A stretch of 19,590 nt of DNA from an uncultured Blautia sp. (GTDB lineage: Bacteria > Bacillota > Clostridia > Lachnospirales > Lachnospiraceae), in contig URVB01000060.1 in assembly GCA_900551075.1 (NCBI GenBank), positions 1-19,590 of the forward strand, given 5' to 3'. Under the pieces are notes generated by a model. That model was not told the DNA's origin and ran no database searches. It saw nothing but the letters and a program-made list of their open reading frames with translations. Positions within the stretch are counted from its first letter, which is position 1; each line of letters opens with the position of its first letter. Positions 1 to 7,684 of the stretch are shown one piece after another. Both the position numbers and the translations under genes were made by a program.

Positions 1-294
1 GCCGGAGAGATTGTGGCGGTTCCGGGAACCAGTGAGCATCAGTTGGGTCTGGCGCTGGATATTGTGGATGTATCCAATCAGCGTCTGGACGAAAGCCAGG
101 AGAATACACCGGTGCAAAAATGGCTGATGCAGAATAGCTGGAAATACGGCTTCATCCTCCGCTATCCGACGGATAAGAGCGATATAACCGGAATCATTTA
201 TGAGCCGTGGCATTATCGGTATGTCGGAAAACAGGCCGCCAAGGAAATTTATGAGTCTGGGGTTTGCCTGGAGGAGTATTTGGGAAACGGATAA
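1..294 (+). CDS. VanY-like D-alanyl-D-alanine carboxypeptidase, C-terminal part
   Basis: This is the 3' end of a gene that enters from the left edge; the frame is open from base 1. The visible 97 residues carry the two hallmark stretches of the M15B (VanY/DacB-like) zinc peptidases: SEHQLGLALDI, matching the SxHxxGxAxD zinc site, and EPWHYRYVG, holding the catalytic Glu and the third zinc His. Family members trim the terminal D-Ala from peptidoglycan stem peptides outside the membrane. The N-terminal signal or anchor is outside the window. No vanHAX genes are visible, so a general cell-wall role is more likely than glycopeptide resistance. The family call is firm; the exact role is inferred. 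Confidence 0.9.
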   Translation, partial: AGEIVAVPGTSEHQLGLALDIVDVSNQRLDESQENTPVQKWLMQNSWKYGFILRYPTDKSDITGIIYEPWHYRYVGKQAAKEIYESGVCLEEYLGNG

Positions 295-441
295 AAAGGC
301 GGTCTTGAAGTGCAATCTAAATACTCAGATAGATGTGTAACATTTTGAAAGGTTTTCGTCTACATAAACATAGAATGGGAAAGGGAGGAGCTTTTTGAAA
401 ACTTTAATAAAATTAGCGGCAACTTTTTGAAAGGAACGGAT

Positions 442-899
442 ATGGAAGCGAAACCGGTATGGAAGGTGTGGGGTGAGATTGTAGCTTGTTTGTGTGTGGC
501 GGCAATTTTAATATTAGCCACTCCACTGATGAACAGTGATAGGCAGCCAGATGGTGTTATTGCTGTTGAACAGGTATATATTGCTTCAAGAAGAGGAGCT
601 ATATGTGGAGCTTGTTGAATGGCAGGGGCTTTAAAGCGATTGTAACAGACACGGCAACCAACAGTGTTTTTTCGGACAAAGCGGAATTGACGATCCTTTT
701 TGACGAAGACTCAGAGATACGGATGAGTGCTGGGGAGTTGTTTCACTATGACGCGGATAAACCGAATGCAGAAGCTGTCGGATGGGAATCCGGTACGATT
801 GTCAAGGTAAACTTTTTGAAGTATGCCAACTATTTGGAAGGCAAATACTACTATAATCAGTTGTTTGCGAGCCATGTTGAAGTGAGTACAACAAACTAA
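442..899 (+). pseudogene. Small membrane-anchored or exported protein, apparently frameshifted
   Basis: An ATG at 442 follows AAAGGA with 6 bases spacing and encodes a short polar start, then one hydrophobic segment (about residues 9-26, WGEIVACLCVAAILILATPL), like a signal anchor. That frame stops at 618. The protein seems to continue in two other frames: frame 2 reads EEELYVELVEWQG just before 630, and frame 3 reads GFKAIVTDTATNSVFSDKAE onward to the stop at 899. Joined, these give a plausible anchor plus beta-rich domain of about 150 residues. That requires two frameshifts, so the gene is broken or the sequence contains errors. I do not recognise the family. An alternative is two independent small ORFs (427-618 and 603-899), but the second has no ribosome site. 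Confidence 0.45.
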
Positions 900-905
900 G
901 ATGAA

Positions 906-940
906 GAAAGGCTGTCTCTTCTCAGAGCAGCCTTTCTTGC
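906..940 (+). terminator. Rho-independent terminator
   Basis: A 9-bp stem, GAAAGGCTG (906-914) against CAGCCTTTC (928-936), with a further CTCT/AGAG pairing inside the loop, is followed by a short T-containing stretch. It lies 6 bases after the stop at 899 and closes the upstream transcription unit before the two-component system. Confidence 0.75.
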
Positions 941-955
941 TATGTTCTAAATGAT

Positions 956-985
956 TTGTAATTTGTGTGTTTAATCGTATATAAT
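956..985 (+). promoter_or_regulatory. Candidate sigma-A promoter for the two-component operon
   Basis: TTGTAA (956-961), an 18-base spacer and a perfect TATAAT (980-985) sit between the upstream terminator and the response regulator start at 1109. The -35 box matches the consensus at only four of six positions. The implied leader is about 115 bases. Confidence 0.45.
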
Positions 986-1108
986 TGTAAGGACATCTTG
1001 AAAACCAACCTTTCAGAATGGAAAAGGCAGACCTGCACAAAATAAAAAGTAGATAAAATGTTGAAAATTGCAATGTAATTTGAAATCCAAGTATGGGAGG
1101 TGCGCAAA

Positions 1109-1783
1109 ATGAGGGATACGATTTTAATTGTGGACGATGAAGCGGATATTGTTTCTACGCTGGAAGATTATTTTATGTACAACAATTACGACGTAATGAC
1201 CGCGACTAACGGTATGGAAGCGATCCATAAGGCAGGAAAGCAGCCGGATCTGATTCTGCTGGATATCAATATGCCCGACATAGATGGATTAGAGGTCTGC
1301 GCCCGGATACGGGATTTTGTCAGCTGCCCGATTCTGTTTTTAACTGCAAGAGTAGAAGACCGCGATAAAATCAAGGGATTTGGTCTGGGCGGAGACGATT
1401 ACATTGTAAAGCCGTTTTCATTGGACGAGCTTGGCGCACGGGTGGCTGCGCATCTTCGGAGGGAACGCCGCAGAGGAGAAACGCCGAAAGTCCGGCTGGA
1501 TGATAAACTGGCGATTGACTATACAGAACGGCGCTTGTACTTTAATGGTGAGGAAGTCTCCCTTGCCAAAAAGGAGTTTGATATTATTGAGCTGCTGTCC
1601 AGCTATCCGGGACAGATATTCAGCAAGGAACGGATTTACGAGCTTGTCTGGGGATATGACAGCGAGGGGGAGTCCTCAGTTGTGGCAGAGCATATCCGCC
1701 GTATCAGAACAAAGCTTGCGGCGGCAGACGCAAAGCCGTATGTGGAAACAGTCTGGGGAGTGGGATACAAATGGGCAAAATAA
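1109..1783 (+). CDS. OmpR/PhoB-family response regulator
   Basis: This 224-residue transcription regulator has an N-terminal receiver domain (about 1-115) and a C-terminal winged helix (about 130-224). In the receiver, the acidic pocket D9/D10, phosphoacceptor D52 (LLDINMPD), T79 and K101 (IVKPF) are all present. The wHTH shows the family pattern ending VETVWGVGYKW. I start it at ATG 1109 because GGGAGG at 1095-1100 is ideally spaced for it; the in-frame GTG at 1100 overlaps that site. Its stop overlaps the histidine kinase start by 13 bases, so the two are co-translated partners. Likely targets are the ABC operon at 4847 or its own promoter; this is inferred from gene order in BceRS/VanRS-like systems. 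Confidence 0.93.
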   Translation: MRDTILIVDDEADIVSTLEDYFMYNNYDVMTATNGMEAIHKAGKQPDLILLDINMPDIDGLEVCARIRDFVSCPILFLTARVEDRDKIKGFGLGGDDYIVKPFSLDELGARVAAHLRRERRRGETPKVRLDDKLAIDYTERRLYFNGEEVSLAKKEFDIIELLSSYPGQIFSKERIYELVWGYDSEGESSVVAEHIRRIRTKLAAADAKPYVETVWGVGYKWAK

Positions 1784-2949
1784 AAAATCTCTTCTACAAA
1801 AGATCCATCAAGACCATATTTATATGGTACATGCTGGGGTGCATTGTAACGGCCATCCTCTTTTCCCTGCTGTTGTCCAACACATGCCAGTTTGTCCAGT
1901 CTCGGATATATAACAAATATCAGACCATTTATGAAGAAACACATAAAGAAATAGAAGTTGAGAAAGGTCATTTGATAGCTTACTATACCAGAGATCTGCG
2001 TTCCTATTTCACGCCGTTTGAACAGCGGTTGGATGATGCAATGAGTTTTTTCAGTATAGCTGTCTATCCAATTTGCTTTATCTTCTGCATTTTGGGAACC
2101 AGCGTTTTGTTTTACCGGCGGCAGCTGCAAACCCCTCTTGCCATACTGGATCACGCCGCCGGGCAGATTGCGGACAACAATTTGGATTTCAAGGTGGTCT
2201 ATAACAAAGAAGACGAAATGGGAAAGCTATGCGCCTCTTTTGAGAAGATGCGTGTGGCTTTGCAGGAAAGCAATGAGGAAATGTGGCGGCAGATGGAGGA
2301 ACGCAAGCGGCTGAATACAGCGTTTTCCCATGATCTGCGGACGCCGCTGACGGTTCTGAAGGGACAAAGCGAACTGCTTCAGCAATATGCGCCGAAAATG
2401 TCTGCAGAAAAAGTGAGCGGCACATCAGAAATGATGCACCGGCACATTGTGAGACTGGAAGCCTATGTGCAGACCATGGGTGAGCTGCAGCGCCTGGAGG
2501 ACATTGAAATCATTCGGCAATCGATCAGTATGGAGATACTCTATGAGCAGCTGCAGGAAACCGGAGAAGTTGTATGCATGGACAAAATGTTTTCCTGTGA
2601 ATGTAAGGTAGGGATGGATACCGCTCTGTGTGTGGACACTGCCATTGTGCAGCGTGTATTTGAAAACCTGTTTGCCAATGCGGCGCGTTTTGCCAAAGAA
2701 AGAGTATCGGTTTCGGTAGACTCATCCGATGGATACCTGTATCTGATGGTTTCAGATGACGGAACCGGGTTTGCCGAGAAGGATTTGGAGAACGCAACAA
2801 AGCCGTTTTACAAAACGGTAAGCGAAACAGACAATGAGCATTTCGGTATGGGGCTGAATATCTGTAAGATCCTCTGCGAAAAGCACGGCGGATATATCCG
2901 GCTGAGCAACCGGAAGGGAGCGGTTGTTACTGCGGCATTCAGGCAGTGA
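1771..2949 (+). CDS. Sensor histidine kinase
   Basis: The 392-residue membrane kinase is the partner of the preceding regulator. Two transmembrane segments (about 14-36 and 93-115) enclose an extracellular loop of only some 55 residues. A HAMP-like linker (about 117-170) follows, then a HisKA domain with the phosphoacceptor H187 in FSHDLRTPLTVLKG. The ATPase domain has N-box ENLFANA (299-304), G1 DDGTGF (329-334) and G2 GMGLNICKILCEKHGG (359-374). All catalytic motifs are intact. The short sensing loop is reminiscent of kinases that detect envelope damage through a partner transporter, but the ligand is unknown. Its last 238 bases recur downstream at 3573-3810. Confidence 0.93.
   Translation: MGKIKNLFYKRSIKTIFIWYMLGCIVTAILFSLLLSNTCQFVQSRIYNKYQTIYEETHKEIEVEKGHLIAYYTRDLRSYFTPFEQRLDDAMSFFSIAVYPICFIFCILGTSVLFYRRQLQTPLAILDHAAGQIADNNLDFKVVYNKEDEMGKLCASFEKMRVALQESNEEMWRQMEERKRLNTAFSHDLRTPLTVLKGQSELLQQYAPKMSAEKVSGTSEMMHRHIVRLEAYVQTMGELQRLEDIEIIRQSISMEILYEQLQETGEVVCMDKMFSCECKVGMDTALCVDTAIVQRVFENLFANAARFAKERVSVSVDSSDGYLYLMVSDDGTGFAEKDLENATKPFYKTVSETDNEHFGMGLNICKILCEKHGGYIRLSNRKGAVVTAAFRQ
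2712..2949 (+). repeat. Parent copy of a 238-bp direct repeat (kinase 3' end)
   Basis: This segment, encoding kinase residues from about 315 to the stop, recurs in the same orientation at 3573-3810 with a constant offset of 861 bases and no gaps. I count 21 differences, about 91% identity. Confidence 0.95.
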
Positions 2950-3052
2950 TGTTAAAACTAAAACGTGGCCGAGTGGCTCTGAAAATTTTTGAAAACAGTC
3001 TCATTGCATAGAACAGTAAAAATGATTAAAATGAAAGCAGGAGGTGTCAGAT

Positions 3053-3532
3053 ATGGCAAATGAAGATAAAAAAGATTTCAATGCTATGTTGCAAAATAGC
3101 AAAGACATGCCAAAGATTCAGACGATTACGGATCAGAAAAGCATTCAAAAATATGGTGGGGACAAAATGTACTTTGCACCGCCAATTGACTACGATAAGG
3201 TAATGAAAAGAATTCCATATGGAAAAGTGATTACCCTTGGAGAGATTCGTGAATACTTTGCCGAACAAAATGGGGCAGACTTTACAGAGCCGATTACGGC
3301 AGGAATTTTCACATCAATTGCAGCGTGGGCGAGTTACCAGCGTTCCGAGGATGAAACGCCTTATTGGAGAACCCTAAAGGCAAAGGGTGAGTTAAATCCG
3401 AAATATCCAGGTGGCATTGAAGCTCAAAAAGAAAAATTGGAGGCAGAGGGTCACACGATCATTCAGAAAGGAAGAACCAACATCAAGTACTTCGTGAAGG
3501 ACTATGAAGAATCCCTTTTTGAATTAGATTGA
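3053..3532 (+). CDS. MGMT-family, alkyltransferase-like DNA-binding protein without the active Cys
   Basis: The 159-residue protein has the DNA-binding domain of O6-methylguanine-DNA methyltransferases (PF01035): IPYGKVITLGEI (54-65) is the recognition-fold signature, and TPYWRTLKAKGELNPKYPGG (102-121) aligns with the region around the PCHRV active site. The alkyl-accepting Cys is replaced by Tyr (PYWR, 103-106), so direct methyl transfer is not expected. Such alkyltransferase-like proteins bind alkylated bases and can recruit nucleotide excision repair; that role is known for ATL relatives and only inferred here. The first 45 residues are an extra segment of unknown role. The ATG at 3053 is chosen from AGGAGG at 3039-3044. 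The gene is more AT-rich than the kinase gene before it and sits between that gene and its fragment. Confidence 0.75.
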   Translation: MANEDKKDFNAMLQNSKDMPKIQTITDQKSIQKYGGDKMYFAPPIDYDKVMKRIPYGKVITLGEIREYFAEQNGADFTEPITAGIFTSIAAWASYQRSEDETPYWRTLKAKGELNPKYPGGIEAQKEKLEAEGHTIIQKGRTNIKYFVKDYEESLFELD

Positions 3533-3572
3533 GTTTTGGTTTATTGAAGGTATTAAGATTTTTATAGACCAA

Positions 3573-3810
3573 TTCCGTAGACTCATATGGCGGATACCTA
3601 TATCTGATGGTTTCGGATGACGGAAATGGGTTTGCTGAGAAGGATCTGGAGAACGCGACGAAGCCGTTTTACAAAATGGTAAGCGAAACGGACAATGAGC
3701 ATTTCGGTATGGGGCTGAGTATCTGTAAGATCCTCTGCGAAAAGCACGGCGGATATATCCGGCTGAGCAACCGGAACGGGGCTGTGGTTACTGCGGCATT
3801 CAGGCAGTAA
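3573..3810 (+). pseudogene. Truncated histidine kinase, C-terminal fragment of a paralogue
   Basis: The frame reads the last 78 or so residues of a kinase almost identical to the intact one at 1771-2949, including G1 (DDGNGF) and G2 (GMGLSICKILCEKHGG) boxes, and stops at the same codon position. It lacks the membrane, HAMP, HisKA and N-box parts. An internal ATG at 3607 has no ribosome site, so expression is unlikely. Differences fall mostly at third codon positions, showing it diverged as a coding gene before truncation and is not a recent local copy. It precedes the EFR1 gene, which may be the original neighbour of the lost paralogue. Confidence 0.88.
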
Positions 3811-3888
3811 CCTGCGGGCAAGTTTGAGAAGAGCAATAGAATTTGCAAGTGACCGAAATTGAGAATATGGATATAGTGAGGTGACTGA

Positions 3889-4650
3889 ATGGTTGGTATT
3901 TATTTAAGCGGAACAGGAAATACTAAGCATTGTATAGAAAAGCTATTGCACTTATTAGATAAAACGGCGCAGGCCGTTCCTATTGAAAGTCTAAATGCAA
4001 TAGAAATACTGCCGCAGCACGATTTTATCGTGCTGGCGTACCCTGTGCAGTTTTCCAATGCACCCATTATGGTAAGAGATTTTATCAAGCGCTATTCATC
4101 GCTTTGGAAAGGGAAAAAGGTATTGTGTGTTGCCACAATGGGGCTGTTTAGCGGTGACGGAGCTGGCTGCTCCGCACGTGTGTTAAAAAAATATGGCGCA
4201 AAAGTAGTTGGCGGTTTACATATTCAGATGCCGGATTCGGTTTGTGATGTGAAACTGCTCAAAAAGTCGGTTGAACAGAACCGGGAAATCATTAAAGCGG
4301 CTGACAGGAAAATTGAAGAGACTGCTGAAAAGATTAAAAAAGGCAAGTATCCCCATGATGGTATTTATTTCTATGACCGAATCGCGGGACTTCTCTGCCA
4401 AAGGCTTTGGTACTATGGGAAAACAAAGAACTATGCGAACGATTTGAAAATCGGGTCAGAGTGTATTGGATGCGGTTTATGTGAAAAGCTATGTCCTGTG
4501 AGAAATCTTCATGTGGAAAACGGAAAGGCTATTGCAGGTAATCACTGCACAATGTGTTATCGCTGCATTAGCTCCTGTCCTCGAAAAGCAATTACGCTCT
4601 TAGGAAATGAAGTAGTCGAGCAGTGCCGCTTTGAAAAATATATTCCATGA
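3889..4650 (+). CDS. EFR1-family flavodoxin-ferredoxin fusion protein
   Basis: The 253-residue soluble redox protein has an N-terminal flavodoxin-like domain with the FMN phosphate loop LSGTGNT (7-13), and a C-terminal bicluster ferredoxin domain. Two CxxCxxCxxxCP-type motifs, CIGCGLCEKLCP and CTMCYRCISSCP (about residues 190-233), should bind two [4Fe-4S] clusters. This arrangement is the EFR1 type common in Clostridia, which presumably passes electrons between FMN and iron-sulphur partners; the partners are unknown. The start ATG 3889 has GAGGTG about 6 bases upstream. The gene stands alone, followed by a terminator at 4707. It follows the kinase fragment by 78 bases and may have travelled with it. 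Confidence 0.9.
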   Translation: MVGIYLSGTGNTKHCIEKLLHLLDKTAQAVPIESLNAIEILPQHDFIVLAYPVQFSNAPIMVRDFIKRYSSLWKGKKVLCVATMGLFSGDGAGCSARVLKKYGAKVVGGLHIQMPDSVCDVKLLKKSVEQNREIIKAADRKIEETAEKIKKGKYPHDGIYFYDRIAGLLCQRLWYYGKTKNYANDLKIGSECIGCGLCEKLCPVRNLHVENGKAIAGNHCTMCYRCISSCPRKAITLLGNEVVEQCRFEKYIP

Positions 4651-4706
4651 TTTAGTGTTAGACCAGCTATAGAAAAGTTGAAATACAGTTTGGAAGACCC
4701 AATTTG

Positions 4707-4745
4707 AACAGACAGCCCCCACTATGGAGGCTGTCTGTTTATTTT
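4707..4745 (+). terminator. Rho-independent terminator after the EFR1 gene
   Basis: AACAGACAGCC (4707-4717) pairs with GGCTGTCTGTT (4729-4739), an 11-bp stem, followed by a T-rich run to 4745. Confidence 0.9.
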
Positions 4746-4807
4746 GGCACCTAATTTTTTTCATCCTGTAGATAAAAAGTTGAAAATCTCTTTCTATCCT
4801 ATACCCA

Positions 4808-4828
4808 TCAGATGAGAGACACATCTGA
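4808..4828 (+). promoter_or_regulatory. Leader hairpin or operator dyad before the ABC operon
   Basis: TCAGATG (4808-4814) and CATCTGA (4822-4828) form a perfect 7-bp inverted repeat with a 7-base spacer, ending six bases before the AAAGGAG ribosome site of the ATPase gene. It could be an mRNA leader stem or a protein-binding dyad. No convincing -35/-10 pair was found between the terminator at 4745 and the gene. Confidence 0.35.
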
Positions 4829-4846
4829 GGAAAGGAGCTTTTTCAA

Positions 4847-5749
4847 ATGAATAATTCCATTGAAATCAAAAATCTGAATAAATTTTATGGAAAGAAACAG
4901 GCGCTGTATGATGTCAGTCTTTCGATCCATCAGGGAATGTTCGGACTGCTTGGCCGCAACGGTGCAGGTAAAACCACGCTGATGAAAACCTTGGCTACAC
5001 TGCTTCAGAAAAAGGACGGCGAAATTATGGTTTGCGGTGTTCCCATCGAAAACGCTGGAGAAATCCGAAAAATAATCGGGTATCTTCCGCAGGAGTTTTC
5101 CATGTACCCATCTATGAATGTGGGAGAGGCCATGGAATATCTGGCGATCCTTTCAGGGCTGAACGGTGACGAAAGAAGAAAACGCATCGACGCATTGCTG
5201 AAAAAGGTGAATCTGTCAGAACACAGGAACAAAAAGGTAAAGGCGCTTTCCGGTGGTATGAAGCGAAGGCTTGGAATTGCCCAGGCGTTATTAAATGATC
5301 CTAAGGTGCTGATTGTTGACGAACCCACCGCCGGCCTGGATCCGGAAGAGCGCGTTCGCTTCAGAAACCTGCTGTCCGAGATTGCGGAGGATAAAATAGT
5401 CATTCTCTCCACACATATTGTAGGAGACATCGAAGCCACATGCGAGGATATTGCCATTATCAATGAAGGCAGAGTCATCTATAACGGTACAGTGGATGAG
5501 CTGCTGCAGGCATCCGAAGGCAGAGTGTTTACCATGACAGCTTCCAAGAGAGAACTGCCGCAGCTCAAAAGGCAGCTTTCCATTACCAGCATGCACACGC
5601 AGGGCAATAAAGTCCATATCCGGTTTATTGCGGATACCTTGATGCAAGGTGCCAAAGCCTGCGAACCGAACATTGAGGACGCATATATGCTGTATCTCCA
5701 TACCAGCGGGGTACGCGATATCCTGGGCGAAATCGGAGGTGAGTGGTAA
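4847..5749 (+). CDS. ABC transporter ATP-binding protein (BcrA/CcmA-like)
   Basis: The 300-residue nucleotide-binding subunit has Walker A GRNGAGKT (36-43), Q-loop near 82 (LPQEF), signature LSGGMKRR (134-141), Walker B VLIVDE (154-159), D-loop GLDPEE and switch His190 (LSTH). The region after about 220 is the accessory C-terminal domain usual in drug and lantibiotic exporter ATPases. It powers the two permeases encoded next. The ATG at 4847 follows AAAGGAG (4831-4837). Its stop overlaps the first permease start (TAATG at 5747-5751), so translation is coupled. The substrate is unknown; the nearby sensor pair suggests an antimicrobial peptide or cell-wall antibiotic, as inference only. Confidence 0.93.
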   Translation: MNNSIEIKNLNKFYGKKQALYDVSLSIHQGMFGLLGRNGAGKTTLMKTLATLLQKKDGEIMVCGVPIENAGEIRKIIGYLPQEFSMYPSMNVGEAMEYLAILSGLNGDERRKRIDALLKKVNLSEHRNKKVKALSGGMKRRLGIAQALLNDPKVLIVDEPTAGLDPEERVRFRNLLSEIAEDKIVILSTHIVGDIEATCEDIAIINEGRVIYNGTVDELLQASEGRVFTMTASKRELPQLKRQLSITSMHTQGNKVHIRFIADTLMQGAKACEPNIEDAYMLYLHTSGVRDILGEIGGEW

Positions 5750-7104
5750 TGCTGTTTGTACGGGAAATGAAGAAAATCGTGGTATCCATTCCCTATCTCA
5801 TCTTTGTTGCGGCGATTGTAATCGGATTGTTCTCCCAGGGTGTTTTTCAATTTAAGGATGACTTGCTGCAGGAGCCGCAGCCGGGAGGAGTCAGCGGCAG
5901 TTATGGGTATAAGTATGAGGAAATTCCGGAGATGGTCATGCCATCTGCGCTGCGTAATCTACTGTCTGAGTTCAGTGACAATAACTACACGACCTATCCC
6001 ATTGGGTTTATCAAACATGTCAAGCTCAGTGAAGGTGAGCAGACAGGAATAGCTGAAATCCTTTCTGAGATTACGGGAATCAACAAAGAAACACTTTTAC
6101 AGGAAGTGGCGGGAATTGATTCCGGCAGCCCTGACAATTACACTTTTCAAATCGGTAGAGACAATATGCAGCAGGGAGAGGATGGCGGCTTTACCATAGA
6201 CTCAGATACAAAGCAACAGAGCGAACCGGAAAAGCTGGTCTTTGCCGTGCGTGATGACTTAGAATATTCCCGCTTTCAGGAGCTGATGAAGCAGGCGGAT
6301 GACTTACTGGGCGGCGGTTCAAAATATGCACCTGATTCCCTGTCTCAGTATGGGACAGTTCCGCTGACCTATGAGGAGGCAAAGGAACGGTATGAGCTTG
6401 CTTTAAGCTCGGATCAGATCACCGGTGGATACGCTCGCTTGTTTTCAGACTATGCAGGCGTGATGGTGCTTTCCATTCTGCCGGTATTTCTGGCGGTGAT
6501 TCTGTGTATGAAAGACCAGCGCACCAAAATGGAGGCGTTAATCTACACAAAGAAGACATCTGCTGTTAAACTGACATTGGTTCGCTACCTTGCGCTGGTC
6601 ACGGCAGCAATGCTTCCGGTGATTTTCCTGTCATACCTGTCGAATATGCTTGTCTGGAGCGCTTACAGCGGAATGGACCTGGGTTACCTGGCTCCGCTGA
6701 AATACGATTTGGGATGGCTGATGCCCAGCGTGATGATATCCACGGCAATCGGCATGTTTCTGACGGAGCTGACCGGTACACCGATTGCGGTTGCCGTGCA
6801 GGGACTGTGGTGGATGTTCGATGTCAATCTGGGCATCAAAACTGTCCGTTCAGGATATTCCCTGTTACGTCTGGCTCCCCGCCATAATGTTGGCGCAGAC
6901 AGCTGGTTCCGGACACAGGATTACCTTGACCATTTTCAGAACCTGATGCGAAACAGATTATTGATGGCAGGACTTTCTCTGCTGTTGGTTATCTTCACAG
7001 TTCTGGTTTATGAAGCAAAAAGAAAGGGGAAATTCGGTGGAAATGAATCAATCAAAAGAGCGGTTTCCGGTTTTAGAAATCGCAAAGATCAATCTCAGGC
7101 ATAA
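5749..7104 (+). CDS. ABC transporter permease with large extracellular domain
   Basis: This 451-residue membrane subunit starts with one transmembrane helix (about 12-34), followed by a roughly 195-residue soluble stretch (35-230) expected outside the cell. Five or so helices then follow, starting near SDYAGVMVLSILPVFLAVI and ending with LLMAGLSLLLVIFTVLVY. I start it at ATG 5749, which has GGAGGT at 5735-5740; the upstream in-frame GTG at 5743 is too close to that site. Large outer domains in such exporters can bind substrate or talk to a sensor kinase, which would fit the neighbouring two-component system. Bases 6376-6489 recur as a fragment at 9639-9752. Its 3' end overlaps the second permease start. 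Confidence 0.85.
   Translation: MLFVREMKKIVVSIPYLIFVAAIVIGLFSQGVFQFKDDLLQEPQPGGVSGSYGYKYEEIPEMVMPSALRNLLSEFSDNNYTTYPIGFIKHVKLSEGEQTGIAEILSEITGINKETLLQEVAGIDSGSPDNYTFQIGRDNMQQGEDGGFTIDSDTKQQSEPEKLVFAVRDDLEYSRFQELMKQADDLLGGGSKYAPDSLSQYGTVPLTYEEAKERYELALSSDQITGGYARLFSDYAGVMVLSILPVFLAVILCMKDQRTKMEALIYTKKTSAVKLTLVRYLALVTAAMLPVIFLSYLSNMLVWSAYSGMDLGYLAPLKYDLGWLMPSVMISTAIGMFLTELTGTPIAVAVQGLWWMFDVNLGIKTVRSGYSLLRLAPRHNVGADSWFRTQDYLDHFQNLMRNRLLMAGLSLLLVIFTVLVYEAKRKGKFGGNESIKRAVSGFRNRKDQSQA
6376..6489 (+). repeat. Parent copy of a 114-bp direct repeat (permease internal segment)
   Basis: This stretch encodes permease residues from about 210 to 247 (end of the outer domain and start of the next helix). 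It recurs, gap-free and in the same orientation, at 9639-9752 with 10 differences by my count, about 91% identity. Confidence 0.93.
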
Positions 7105-7684
7105 CTCGCGTTTGTCAATTGCCGTAGCTGCAGTCTTATGCCTGCTGGTGCCGCTGCTGATTGGCACGTCCAATCTGGATCAAAAATCCGCCGCCATGCC
7201 GCTGGAAATGTTTGTATCCCTGATTGGTATTGTGCTGTTGACGCCGGTATTTCAACCGGAACAAAATGAGGAGATCAACGATCTGGTATCTTCCAAGTAT
7301 TGCAGCACAGAACGGGTTTATCTTATACGAACGGTGTATTCCGTGACAGCGGCAGTCTTGCTCATTGCCATATTTACAGTGTATATGAAAATGCGCAGCT
7401 GTGATGTGATGCTGGTTATGGCTTTAGGAACGGCAGCAGACGCTGTATTCTTAGGTTCCATAGGAATGCTGACCTCGGCGCTTACTGGAAACACAGTCAT
7501 CGGATATATGCCGCCGTTGCTGTATTATGCGCTCAATATCGGTATGGGACCGAAGCTGGGCAGCTTCTATCTGTTCTCCATGGCCATCGGTGATTACAAG
7601 GCAAAAATCTGGTTGTTTGTTGCAGGCGTTGCGATGATGGCAGCCTCCCTGCTCTATCAAAAGATTCGTAGGCGTACCATATAA
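7037..7684 (+). CDS. ABC transporter permease, second subunit
   Basis: The product is a hydrophobic protein of about 215 residues with some six predicted membrane segments, among them LSIAVAAVLCLLVPLLIG, LFVAGVAMMAASLLY and a central helical pair around VMLVMALGTAADAVFLGSIG. It is the third gene of the ABC operon and probably pairs with the preceding permease. The start is uncertain: GTG 7037 has AAGGGG 7-8 bases upstream and is preferred; ATG 7043 or ATG 7010 are alternatives. It overlaps the end of the first permease by 68 bases. No sequence-specific substrate clue is visible. Confidence 0.8.
   Translation: MEMNQSKERFPVLEIAKINLRHNSRLSIAVAAVLCLLVPLLIGTSNLDQKSAAMPLEMFVSLIGIVLLTPVFQPEQNEEINDLVSSKYCSTERVYLIRTVYSVTAAVLLIAIFTVYMKMRSCDVMLVMALGTAADAVFLGSIGMLTSALTGNTVIGYMPPLLYYALNIGMGPKLGSFYLFSMAIGDYKAKIWLFVAGVAMMAASLLYQKIRRRTI

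Noticed and set aside
387..396. GGAGCTTTTT at 387-396 and again at 4834-4843, a possible duplicated operon leader with an 11-codon TTG frame after the first copy
   Set aside because: The match is essentially a ribosome site followed by T residues, with no extended similarity on either side, so a shared origin cannot be supported.
1636..2154. Long minus-strand open frame across the regulator/kinase junction
   Set aside because: It is antisense to two well-supported genes, has no recognisable domain and no ribosome site; composition is that of a shadow frame.
1..2949. VanY-like gene followed by a regulator/kinase pair suggests a vancomycin resistance cluster
   Set aside because: No vanH, vanA/B ligase or vanX gene is visible, a terminator separates VanY from the regulator pair, and such pairs next to ABC genes are common outside van clusters.
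5005..5850. Three overlapping minus-strand frames opposite the first ABC ATPase
   Set aside because: They mirror a conserved ATPase gene with intact motifs and show no protein signature of their own.
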